Assembly (NCBI GenBank): GCA_947581865.1
Contig: CANPWA010000012.1
Coordinates: 1 to 64,000 of the forward strand
Direction of reading: 5' to 3'
From: an uncultured Acetatifactor sp.
GTDB taxonomy: Bacteria > Bacillota > Clostridia > Lachnospirales > Lachnospiraceae
DNA length: 64,000 nt
Each line of letters opens with the position of its first letter. The stretch's first letter is position 1. Under the pieces are notes generated by a model. That model made no database searches, had not been told where the DNA came from, and was given only the letters and a program-made list of their open reading frames with translations. A program made the translations under genes and the position numbers. Shown here in pieces: positions 43,562 to 51,805 of the stretch.

Positions 43562-45700
43562 ATGAAAGAGAATGGCACCAAATTTACTGATCCCAAATAT
43601 TATACCAACCGGGAGCTGAGCTGGATTTTATTTGATCACAGGGTGCTGGCGGAAGCGAGGGATAAGAACAATCCGCTCTTTGAACGATTGAAATTCCTAA
43701 GCATCACCGCCTCCAATCTGGACGAATTCTTTATGATCCGTGTGGCTTCTTTAAAGGATATGGTCAATGCGGGATATGTCAAAAAAGATTTGTCCGGGAT
43801 GACGCCCAAGCGGCAGCTTGCGGAGCTGGATAAGGCGATCCACGAGCTGGTGGAGCTGCAGTATTCCACCTATAACCGTTCGCTGGCCCCGGCGCTTATG
43901 CAGAATGGGCTCACTGTCATCCGCAGCCACGAGCAGCTCACAGCCGAAGAGGGAGCCTTCATCGACCGTTATTTTGAGGAAAACGTATACCCCGTGTTGA
44001 CGCCCATGGCAGTGGATTCCTCCAGACCGTTCCCCCTGATCCGAAACAAAACCCTCAATATCGGCGCCATGGTGCGCAGCAAAAAGGGCGACGGGGAAGA
44101 ACTGGAATTTGCCACGGTCCAGGTGCCGGGTGTCCTCAACCGTATCGTGGAGCTGCCGGAGAAGGCGGGGATGCGCCGCGTGATCTTTCTGGAGGAGATT
44201 ATAGAGCGCAATATCAGCCGGCTGTTCTTAAATTATGATATCATCTGCGCCCATCCTTTCCGCATTATGAGAAATGCGGATCTCACCATCGAGGAGGACG
44301 AGGCGGCGGATCTGCTCAAGGAGATCGAAAAACAGTTAAAGAAACGCCAGTGGGGGGAGGCGATCCGTCTGGAGGCAGAGGCGGGTATGGACAAACGCCT
44401 GCTCAAATTCCTGAAGAAAGAACTGAAGATCGAGGAGGAAAATATCTATGCCATCGACGGCCCCCTGGATCTGACGGTGCTCATGAAGCTTTGCGGGCTG
44501 GAGGGCTTTGAACATCTCAAGGCGCCCAAATATGTGCCCCAGCCGGTGCCGGAACTTCCCGCGGGCTGCAGGATATTTGATGAGATCAGGAAGGGAGATA
44601 TTCTCCTGCATCACCCCTATCAGACCTTCACCCCCGTGGTGGACTTTATCCGTCAGGCGGCATCGGATTCCAGGGTGCTTGCCATCAAACAGACCCTGTA
44701 CCGTGTGAGCGGAAATTCGCCGATCATCGCCGCGCTCGCCCAGGCCGCGGAGAACGGCAAGCAGGTCACGGTGCTGGTGGAGCTGAAAGCGCGTTTTGAC
44801 GAGGAAAACAACATTGTCTGGGCGAAAATGCTGGAGAAGGCAGGATGCCATGTGATCTATGGTCTGGTGGGATTGAAGACCCATTCCAAGATCACGCTCG
44901 TGGTGCGCAGGGAGGAGGACGGCATCCGCCGTTATGTTCATCTGGGCACGGGCAATTACAACGATGCCACTGCAAAACTCTACACGGATATGGGGCTGTT
45001 TACCTGTTCCGAACCCATCGGTGAGGATGCGACCGCTGTGTTCAACATGCTCTCCGGCTATTCGGAGCCGCTGTTTTGGAACAAGCTGGCGCTGGCGCCT
45101 CTGTGGCTGAAGGATAAATTCCTGTATCTGATCCAGAGGGAACAAAAATATGCGCAGGAGGGCCGCCCTGCCCGCATCATCGCCAAAATGAATTCCCTCT
45201 GCGACAAGGATATCATCGCCGCTCTCTACGAGGCGAGCGCGGCGGGGGTAAAGATCGATCTGATTGTCCGGGGGATCTGTTGTCTGCGGATCGGAATCCC
45301 CGGCGTAAGCGAGAACATCTCCGTACGCTCCATCGTTGGAACATTTCTGGAGCACAGCCGGATTTTTTACTTTGAAAACGACGAGCGTCCGGAGATCTAC
45401 TGCGGCAGTGCGGACTGGATGCCAAGGAATCTGGAGCGCCGTGTGGAGATCCTGTTTCCTGTGGAAGCGCCTGCCCTCAAGGAGGAGCTTCTGCATATCT
45501 TAAATGTGCAGCTTGCGGACACGGTGAAAGTATCTGTGCTGCAGCCTGACGGTTCCTATGAGAGAGTGGACCGGAGAGGGAAAAAGGCGGTCTGCGCCCA
45601 GGAACAGTTTGCGGAGGAGGCAGTTGCCCGGGCAAAAGCGCAGGCAGCGCAGACAACGGTGCCCGGACGCACGTTTACGCCGGAAGAGCATCACGAATAG
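43562..45700 (+). CDS. ppk: polyphosphate kinase 1
   Basis: A 712-residue enzyme that transfers the gamma-phosphate of ATP to polyphosphate reversibly. Typical blocks: YTNRELSWILFDHRVL at the N-terminus, LSITASNLDEFFMIRVASL, AIKQTLYRVSGNSPII, the autophosphorylated His in GLKTHSKITLV with HLGTGNYNDATA, and IYCGSADWMPRNLERRVE. The C-terminal 35 residues are extra, Ala/Gln-rich and probably disordered. AGGGAGG precedes the ATG. It is the last gene of the DUF815-ppx-ppk operon. Confidence 0.95.
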   Translation: MKENGTKFTDPKYYTNRELSWILFDHRVLAEARDKNNPLFERLKFLSITASNLDEFFMIRVASLKDMVNAGYVKKDLSGMTPKRQLAELDKAIHELVELQYSTYNRSLAPALMQNGLTVIRSHEQLTAEEGAFIDRYFEENVYPVLTPMAVDSSRPFPLIRNKTLNIGAMVRSKKGDGEELEFATVQVPGVLNRIVELPEKAGMRRVIFLEEIIERNISRLFLNYDIICAHPFRIMRNADLTIEEDEAADLLKEIEKQLKKRQWGEAIRLEAEAGMDKRLLKFLKKELKIEEENIYAIDGPLDLTVLMKLCGLEGFEHLKAPKYVPQPVPELPAGCRIFDEIRKGDILLHHPYQTFTPVVDFIRQAASDSRVLAIKQTLYRVSGNSPIIAALAQAAENGKQVTVLVELKARFDEENNIVWAKMLEKAGCHVIYGLVGLKTHSKITLVVRREEDGIRRYVHLGTGNYNDATAKLYTDMGLFTCSEPIGEDATAVFNMLSGYSEPLFWNKLALAPLWLKDKFLYLIQREQKYAQEGRPARIIAKMNSLCDKDIIAALYEASAAGVKIDLIVRGICCLRIGIPGVSENISVRSIVGTFLEHSRIFYFENDERPEIYCGSADWMPRNLERRVEILFPVEAPALKEELLHILNVQLADTVKVSVLQPDGSYERVDRRGKKAVCAQEQFAEEAVARAKAQAAQTTVPGRTFTPEEHHE

Positions 45701-45715
45701 CGCGGCAGACACAAG

Positions 45716-45759
45716 ATGGCAGCTATATCATATGGCAGCTATACTATATGGCAGAAGAG
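45716..45759 (+). repeat. 16-bp tandem repeat before maf
   Basis: ATGGCAGCTATATCAT (45716-45731), ATGGCAGCTATACTAT (45732-45747), then a partial copy ATGGCAGAAGAG (45748-45759). Each unit opens with an ATG. Confidence 0.8.
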
Positions 45760-45768
45760 AGAACGGAT

Positions 45769-46362
45769 ATGAAAATCATACTGGCATCGGCATCTCCCCG
45801 CAGAAGGGAGCTGCTTAGTCAAATCGGGATCAAATTTGAGATACAGGTCAGCGATGTGGAGGAGCATGTGGAGTCTGACTGCCCTTCGGAGGTGGTGCGG
45901 GAGCTTTCAAGGCAAAAGGCGGCTGCGGTTGCCGCTGTGGCGGAGGAAGGGACGCTGGTCATCGGAGCGGATACGGTGGTCTCCTGCGATGGGGAGATCC
46001 TGGGAAAACCGGTCGATGAAGAAGATGCGCGGAGGATGCTGCGCCTGCTCTCCGGCAGAAGCCATGAAGTATACACCGGAGTGACTCTGGTGTGCAGGCA
46101 GGAGGGCGGTCAGGAAAAGGTGCATACCTTCTGTGAGTGTACGCAGGTGAATTTTGCTCCCATGACGGAGGAGGAGATCGCATGTTATGTGGCGACGAAG
46201 GATCCGCTCGACAAGGCGGGCGCTTATGGCATCCAGGGATTCTGCGCCCGTTATATCACCGGTATATGTGGGGATTATAACAATGTGGTGGGGCTGCCCG
46301 TGGGACGTCTGTATCAGGAATTAAAGGAGAAATACCGGTATGAGGAAAGCAGTGATCTTTGA
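45769..46362 (+). CDS. maf: Maf-family nucleoside triphosphate pyrophosphatase
   Basis: A 197-residue house-cleaning enzyme that hydrolyses non-canonical or excess NTPs (dTTP/UTP type). It begins with the canonical KIILASASPRRRELLSQIG and has VIGADTVVSCDGEILGKP, SGRSHEVYTGV and DKAGAYGIQGF. ATG 45769 is chosen by homology; an in-frame ATG at 45748 belongs to a tandem repeat. The next gene starts inside this frame. Confidence 0.93.
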   Translation: MKIILASASPRRRELLSQIGIKFEIQVSDVEEHVESDCPSEVVRELSRQKAAAVAAVAEEGTLVIGADTVVSCDGEILGKPVDEEDARRMLRLLSGRSHEVYTGVTLVCRQEGGQEKVHTFCECTQVNFAPMTEEEIACYVATKDPLDKAGAYGIQGFCARYITGICGDYNNVVGLPVGRLYQELKEKYRYEESSDL

Positions 46363-46996
46363 TCTGGACGGAACCCTTTCGGACTCCATCCACAGCATTA
46401 AATATTGTGCGGACAGAGCGGTGGCGCCTCTGGGATACGGACCCTTTACCGTGGAACAGTATCAATATTTCGTGGGAGACGGAGTGGTGAACCTGATAAA
46501 ACGGGTGCTGGCGGCAGGCGGGGACACGGAGGGGATACACCTTGAAGAGACGCTTGCCCGGTACAGGGAGTTGTTCGCCGTGGACTGTATGTATCAGGTG
46601 AGACCCTATGACGGTATTCCGGAACTATTAAAGACGCTGAAGGAGAGAAAGATATATCTTGCGGTGTTGTCCAACAAGCCTCATGCGGAGACTGTCCGCG
46701 TGATCGAAACGCTTTTTGACAAGGAGACCTTTGATGTGCTTCAGGGACAGGTGGACGATCTTCCCATCAAACCCGATCCGGCGGGAGCCCTTCATATTCT
46801 GAAACAATTGCGCCTCCGCCCGGAGGATGCTTTGTATCTGGGAGACACTGCCACGGATATGAAAACGGGAAAAGCGGCGGGAGCGTTTACCCTGGGCGCC
46901 TTATGGGGATTCCGCACCAGGGCGGAGTTGGAGGAAAGTCATGCGGATGCAGTGATTGCCCGTCCGGACGAGCTGATACAATATTTGGAAAAATAA
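46340..46996 (+). CDS. HAD-family phosphatase (Gph/PpaX-like)
   Basis: A 218-residue HAD hydrolase. Motif I is VIFDLDGTLSDS, motif II is AVLSNKPHAETV, the Lys motif is LPIKPDPAGAL and motif III is LYLGDTATDMKTGKAAG. The C1 cap is helical. It resembles phosphoglycolate phosphatase and pyrophosphatase PpaX, but the substrate cannot be read. AAGGAG precedes the ATG and it overlaps maf by 23 bases, so the two are coupled; both may remove unwanted phosphorylated metabolites. Confidence 0.9.
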   Translation: MRKAVIFDLDGTLSDSIHSIKYCADRAVAPLGYGPFTVEQYQYFVGDGVVNLIKRVLAAGGDTEGIHLEETLARYRELFAVDCMYQVRPYDGIPELLKTLKERKIYLAVLSNKPHAETVRVIETLFDKETFDVLQGQVDDLPIKPDPAGALHILKQLRLRPEDALYLGDTATDMKTGKAAGAFTLGALWGFRTRAELEESHADAVIARPDELIQYLEK

Positions 46997-47008
46997 TGCG
47001 TAACGCTA

Positions 47009-47037
47009 TTGACGTATGTGCATAAGCATATTATGAT
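47009..47037 (+). promoter_or_regulatory. consensus promoter of the small acidic gene
   Basis: -35 TTGACG (47009-47014), 17-base spacer, -10 TATGAT (47032-47037). Confidence 0.8.
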
Positions 47038-47079
47038 GAAGGCATAATGGTTATGCAGAAAGTAAAGGAGGTTGGGTGT

Positions 47080-47343
47080 ATGCGGGAATTTGATGACGCG
47101 GTACTGGAGTGTTTTCTGGACAATCAGAAACAGCTTTTTCCCGAACCTGTAGCGGAGACCATGGAAGAAGCGGAGGATTTTCTGGAGGAATGTATGGCTG
47201 TGGTAGTTGACTCCGTGGACGAGGTGATTGAATTCTTTGAGGATGAGGGCATCGATATGGATGGCGCCGTAGATGATGAAATCCTTGAGGCTGATGAGGT
47301 CTTTGACATCGGTGACGGAAGATATCTGATCGTGGAAAGTTAA
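47080..47343 (+). CDS. small acidic protein of unknown function
   Basis: An 87-residue, strongly acidic protein (many Glu/Asp, few Lys/Arg) without membrane segments, for example MEEAEDFLEECMAVVVDS and IEFFEDEGIDMDGAVDDE. AAAGGAGG at 47065-47072 is ideally placed for ATG 47080. It has its own near-consensus promoter, so expression may be high. It shares four bases with the end of the convergent PHP-HAD gene. No family was recognised. Confidence 0.75.
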   Translation: MREFDDAVLECFLDNQKQLFPEPVAETMEEAEDFLEECMAVVVDSVDEVIEFFEDEGIDMDGAVDDEILEADEVFDIGDGRYLIVES

Positions 47344-49010
47344 AAATATCGCTCTATGATTTCCAATAAACCGTTCTCATCATTACTCTTTGCAGTGATG
47401 ATGCGGGCGGCTTTTTTTACGGATTCGGCGGCGTTTTTCATGGCGATAGCGGTACCGGCGGCATTCAGCATGGAGAGATCGTTCTCCGCATCTCCCGCCG
47501 CAAAGGTGTGGGAGAGGGGAGCGTGCAGAAAGTCTGCGATAAAACGCAGCGCATTGCCCTTTCCTGCGCCGGCGGGCAGAATCTCCAGATACTGATCATT
47601 GGAGAAGATCATCTGGATCCGGTCTCTGCAATACTCCATAAGACTTTCCCGGAATGCCTCCAGGGCGGATCTGTCTGTCAGGTGAATGACCTGGAGTTTA
47701 AAGCAGCCTCCGGGGAGGGCGTCAGCGATATCGGGCACACATTTTAAGGGCATGTGAATGCGCCGGGTGTAGAATTCCAGCTCCGCATTCATGCCATGGC
47801 AGACAATCTCTGAGGCGGTGTATCCGTGGATATGCAGCCCCCGGGACTCGGCACATGCTGTGATGTGGCGGATATCCTCGGGACAGATACGGTATTCCAG
47901 CAGATTGCGTTTTTTGTCACAGTCGTACACCAGTGCGCCGTTGTTGGACAAAATCAGCATATTGGGAAAACAGATCTCTTCTTTTTCCCTCACCTCCAGG
48001 ATGCTGGGCAGAGGTCTGCCGGAGGAGAGGATCAGGTGATGCCCCCTGGATGTCATGGAGCGCAGCGCCTCGCGCATCCGTGGGCTGATGGTGCTGTCGT
48101 TTAAGAGCAGCGTTCCGTCCATATCCGTAAAGAGGAGATTTCTTCGGGTAGCCCGGATATCCTCCAGAATGGAGGCGGGGACGCAGAGTTTACCGTATCC
48201 CGTTGCCAGATCCAGCCCCGGTTTGTTTGCTCCGTGAAAGTCGGAGCCGCCGCTGATCAACAGATTGTACTTGCAGGCGAGGGCGCGGATCTGTCGCTCG
48301 TCCGCCGGGCTGTAGGTGCTGTAGAGCGCCTCGATGCCCATGAGCCCGGCATCTTTTAACTGCGCTACCAGCTCCTCGAGCCCGGCGGCATTCATGCCGT
48401 AGAGGATGGGGTGGGCGAGAACGGGCACCCCGTCCGCTTTCAGGATCAGTTCCACCGCCTGGGCAGGGGAGACCTTTTTTCTGGGGACGTAACAGGGGCA
48501 ATGATCGCCCACATAGCGTTCAAAGGCTTCTTTCATGCTTCGGATATACCCGTGGTTCAACAGATACTTGGCATAGTGCGCACGGGTAATGACGGAGCCG
48601 GGGAATTCCCTCTGAAGCCCCTCATAGTCTATCTCGATCCCTGCGTCCCTCAACAGGGCACACATCTTTTGGTTGCGCAGGTCCCTGGATTCCACAAACC
48701 GTCTTAGATAATCCTGAAATTCCTGACTGCGGTAGTCGATAAACAGCCCTACCACATGGATATCCCTTCCCCGGTATTCTGAGGAGAGTTCAATGCCGGG
48801 AATGATCTCGGGAACGGAATCATGTGTCTTTCGCAGTTCTTCGGCATAACAAAAAGCCTCCTCGAGACCGTCCACGGTGTCGTGGTCCGTCAGTGCGAAG
48901 GCTTTCAGCCCTTTTTGCATAGCGTAGTCCACCAGCCCGGCAGGAGAGAAGGTTCCGTCGGAACGGGTGCTATGTACATGAAGGTCAACGATGTCTTTTT
49001 GTTCTGGCAT
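47340..49010 (-). CDS. PHP-domain phosphoesterase fused to Cof-type HAD phosphatase
   Basis: A 556-residue fusion. The N-terminal half (1-285) is a PHP domain like TrpH/YciV, which acts on 3',5'-nucleoside bisphosphates or short RNA: DLHVHSTRSDGT, ALTDHDTVDG, VLAHPI and SGGSDFHG supply the metal ligands. The C-terminal half (about 292-556) is a HAD-IIB (Cof) phosphatase: FTDMDGTLLLND, LILSSGRPL, GAGKGNALRFI and FAAGDAENDLSML. Both sites look intact, so it may carry out two consecutive dephosphorylations. The frame is continuous through the joint (IRATRRNLLFTD). Confidence 0.9.
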   Translation of the reverse strand: MPEQKDIVDLHVHSTRSDGTFSPAGLVDYAMQKGLKAFALTDHDTVDGLEEAFCYAEELRKTHDSVPEIIPGIELSSEYRGRDIHVVGLFIDYRSQEFQDYLRRFVESRDLRNQKMCALLRDAGIEIDYEGLQREFPGSVITRAHYAKYLLNHGYIRSMKEAFERYVGDHCPCYVPRKKVSPAQAVELILKADGVPVLAHPILYGMNAAGLEELVAQLKDAGLMGIEALYSTYSPADERQIRALACKYNLLISGGSDFHGANKPGLDLATGYGKLCVPASILEDIRATRRNLLFTDMDGTLLLNDSTISPRMREALRSMTSRGHHLILSSGRPLPSILEVREKEEICFPNMLILSNNGALVYDCDKKRNLLEYRICPEDIRHITACAESRGLHIHGYTASEIVCHGMNAELEFYTRRIHMPLKCVPDIADALPGGCFKLQVIHLTDRSALEAFRESLMEYCRDRIQMIFSNDQYLEILPAGAGKGNALRFIADFLHAPLSHTFAAGDAENDLSMLNAAGTAIAMKNAAESVKKAARIITAKSNDENGLLEIIERYF

Positions 49011-49036
49011 AAAGCTCTCCTTTTTAAAAGAACCTG

Positions 49037-49918
49037 CTATAGGATGCAGCAGAGTACTTCCAGGCAGCCCTGGCTGGTCTGGATGTTTAAGAGAAGATTT
49101 TCCCGGGAGTTTGCCTGTTCCATTGAATCCCCGCTGGTAAAAAGATGATTCTGCATCTTCAGATTGTTCAGTTTCGTCTTTTCATCTGTACACAGGATAT
49201 AGGAGGTGATGATATCCCCCAGCTCGGTCAGGGCGGAAGATTCCAGCTCGGTCAGATGATCCATGTTCCCGATCTCCATACCGCTGATACCACGGTAGAG
49301 CGCTGTGACAAGTTCCGCGGAGAGACCATATACGAAAGAGTACTTCTTTTCTCCGGCGATCGCCACCGTGCGGATCAGGATCCTGCCTTCCACATAGCCC
49401 TTATACATACAGGGTTTTACTTCACCGATCTGTATATCATATAAGTCTGTAAAAATATTCTTCAGCACCGTGGGGACTAAAACCTCTGCCCGCAGGGAGG
49501 AGTAATCCGGTTTGAGTGGATCTCCCTTCATGATTTTCTGGTCGCATCCGCATACATGTGTCACCAGCCAGGTCAGCAGCGTGCCCACAAAATTCTGCAG
49601 AAGCTCATCGGAGTATTCTTCATGAATCTTTTTATGATAGACGAATGCGGTATTTTTAAATTTGGCATGGATCCGGGCGTGCTGGGCATAACTTACATAG
49701 CCTATCCGCTTCTGCAGCGCCTCCTCCGTCTCGAAATGCTCCAGAGTGTAGAAGATCAGGTAGTCTACCAGATCCTGACACTCATCCTTCTTTTGCTGGG
49801 AATCCCCGTTCTGGGAGATCTCGAGAAGACGGGAAATCTTCTGGAACAGCTGGTAGTGCTGCAGATCGATTTCCTTTTCTCCTATCTGATAACTGTCTTT
49901 CCACAAAGTAACGCTCAT
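49037..49918 (-). CDS. hemerythrin-CheX fusion protein
   Basis: A 293-residue cytosolic protein. Residues 1-135 are a bacteriohemerythrin with the full diiron ligand set H21, H61, E65, H80, H84, H121 and D126, so it should bind oxygen. Residues about 140-293 resemble the CheX/CheC phosphatase fold (EGRILIRTV, LTELESSALTELGDIITSYIL). In the E-x-x-N catalytic motif the Asn is replaced by Asp (E232, D235). It may couple oxygen to a CheY-like protein or to c-di-GMP signalling. It lies between the PHP-HAD and ABC-F genes on the minus strand. Confidence 0.82.
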   Translation of the reverse strand: MSVTLWKDSYQIGEKEIDLQHYQLFQKISRLLEISQNGDSQQKKDECQDLVDYLIFYTLEHFETEEALQKRIGYVSYAQHARIHAKFKNTAFVYHKKIHEEYSDELLQNFVGTLLTWLVTHVCGCDQKIMKGDPLKPDYSSLRAEVLVPTVLKNIFTDLYDIQIGEVKPCMYKGYVEGRILIRTVAIAGEKKYSFVYGLSAELVTALYRGISGMEIGNMDHLTELESSALTELGDIITSYILCTDEKTKLNNLKMQNHLFTSGDSMEQANSRENLLLNIQTSQGCLEVLCCIL

Positions 49919-49933
49919 TGTCCTTCCCTTCCG

Positions 49934-51571
49934 TCAGTCTTCGTCATCCTCTTTGTCAGCGGTGAATACCGTGCGTTTTCTAGCCATCTCATCGCTTGCA
50001 AGATATTCGTCGTAGGTGGTGATCTTGTCAATGATGGATCCGTCGGGCAGAATCTCGATAATGCGGTTGGCAGTGGTCTGCACGAACTGGTGGTCATGGC
50101 ATGCGAACAGCGCAACGCCGGGGAACTTGATGAGCCCGTTGTTCAGTGCGGTGATGGACTCCATATCCAGATGGTTAGTGGGTTCGTCCAAAATCAGGCA
50201 GTTCGCCCCGCTGATCATCATTTTGGACAGAAGGCAGCGCACCTTCTCACCTCCGGAGAGCACCTTCACCTTTTTCACTCCGTCCTCCCCGGCAAAGAGC
50301 ATGCGTCCCAAAAAGCCGCGCACATAGGTGACATCCTTAACGGGGGAGTAACCTGTCAGCCAGTCCACAATGGTCAGGTCATTGTCGAATTCCTCCGTAT
50401 TGTCTTTGGGGAAATATGCCTGGGAGGTGGTCACACCCCATTTGTAACTTCCCTCGTCGGGCTCCAGCTCGCCCATGAGGATCTGAAACAGCGTGGTCTT
50501 TGCAATCTCATTGCTGCCCACAAAGGCAATCTTATCGTCATGCCCCATGACAAAGGAAACGTCATCCAACACCTTTTCCCCATTGATCGTCTTGCTGAGA
50601 TGTTCCACGGTCAGCACCTCGTTGCCGATTTCACGCTCCGGTCTGAAATCAATATAGGGATACTTTCTCGAGGAGGGTCTGATCTCCTCCAGTTCAATCT
50701 TTTCCAGGGCACGTTTCCGGGAAGTCGCCTGCTTGGACTTGGAGGCATTTGCGGAGAAGCGGGAGATGAATTCCTGCAGCTCCTTGATCTTTTCCTCTTT
50801 TTTCTTGTTTGCTTCTTTCATCTGTTTGATGAGAAGCTGGCTGGACTCATACCAGAAGTCATAATTGCCGGCGTAGAGCTGGATCTTGCCGTAGTCGATG
50901 TCCGCCGTGTGGGTGCAGACCTTATTCAGAAAATAGCGGTCATGGCTGACCACGATCACCGTGTTTTCAAAGTCGATGAGGAAATCTTCCAGCCATGCGA
51001 TCGCATCCAGATCCAGATGGTTGGTGGGCTCGTCCAGAAGCAGGATATCGGGATTGCCGAACAGCGCCTTGGCAAGCAGCACCTTCACCTTGAGAGGGCT
51101 TTCCAGATCCTTCATCAAGGCGTAGTGATGAGCGGTGTCAATGCCCAGACCGTTTAAGAGCATGGCGGCGTTGGACTCTGCCTCCCAGCCGTCCAGCTCG
51201 GCAAACTCCGCCTCAAGTTCGCTGGCGCGGATGCCGTCCTCATCGGAGAAATCTTCCTTGGCATAGATGGCGTCCTTTTCCTTCATGATCTGATAAAGGC
51301 GTTCATTGCCCATGATCACCGTGTCCATCACCACCTGATCGTCGTATTTAAAATGATCCTGCTCCAGTACCGAGAGACGCTGACCGGGGGTGATGGTCAC
51401 ATCGCCCTTCGTGGTCTCCAGTCTGCCGGAGAGGATTTTCAGGAAGGTGGACTTACCCGCGCCGTTTGCGCCGATCAGACCGTAACAGTTGCCCTCCGTA
51501 AATTTGATATTGACATCCTCAAATAATGCCTTTTTGCCGATCCGTAAAGTCACATTGTTTGCACTGATCAT
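49934..51571 (-). CDS. ABC-F family ATPase with one degenerate ATP site
   Basis: A 545-residue soluble protein with two ABC domains, closest in layout to YbiT/YkpA ribosome-associated ABC-F factors. Domain 1 has Walker A GANGAGKS (34-41) and Walker B LLLDEPTNHLD, but its signature is LESPLK (156-161) instead of LSGGxx. Domain 2 has Walker A GSNEIAKT (352-359, Gly to Ala), signature LSGGEK (438-443) and LDEPTNHLD. Since the sites are composite, one (A1 with signature 2) is intact and the other (A2 with signature 1) is degenerate. The linker (about 245-300) is Lys/Glu-rich. No membrane domain is present. Confidence 0.9.
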   Translation of the reverse strand: MISANNVTLRIGKKALFEDVNIKFTEGNCYGLIGANGAGKSTFLKILSGRLETTKGDVTITPGQRLSVLEQDHFKYDDQVVMDTVIMGNERLYQIMKEKDAIYAKEDFSDEDGIRASELEAEFAELDGWEAESNAAMLLNGLGIDTAHHYALMKDLESPLKVKVLLAKALFGNPDILLLDEPTNHLDLDAIAWLEDFLIDFENTVIVVSHDRYFLNKVCTHTADIDYGKIQLYAGNYDFWYESSQLLIKQMKEANKKKEEKIKELQEFISRFSANASKSKQATSRKRALEKIELEEIRPSSRKYPYIDFRPEREIGNEVLTVEHLSKTINGEKVLDDVSFVMGHDDKIAFVGSNEIAKTTLFQILMGELEPDEGSYKWGVTTSQAYFPKDNTEEFDNDLTIVDWLTGYSPVKDVTYVRGFLGRMLFAGEDGVKKVKVLSGGEKVRCLLSKMMISGANCLILDEPTNHLDMESITALNNGLIKFPGVALFACHDHQFVQTTANRIIEILPDGSIIDKITTYDEYLASDEMARKRTVFTADKEDDED

Positions 51572-51637
51572 ATTTTATAACCTCATTCCTATAGAAATAT
51601 CTATAGAATCTTTCCTGAAATTTGGCGTTACCTTATT

Positions 51638-51665
51638 ATTATACATAAAAGAATGATTTTTTCAA
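51638..51665 (-). promoter_or_regulatory. promoter of the ABC-F gene
   Basis: Minus strand: -35 TTGAAA (51665-51660), 16-base spacer, -10 TATAAT (51643-51638). The leader that follows contains two CTATAG motifs separated by six bases (51590-51606). Confidence 0.7.
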
Positions 51666-51805
51666 TAATATTTAACAATGCAATTGTTTCAGTGATCGTA
51701 TTTGTAATTGCGGGAAGTGGGGAATCATGGTAAAATACTATTATATGGTTTCGGAGATGACGAAAATGTGTGGGTCAATGGGTTCCGGATAAAAAGGCGG
51801 ACGGG

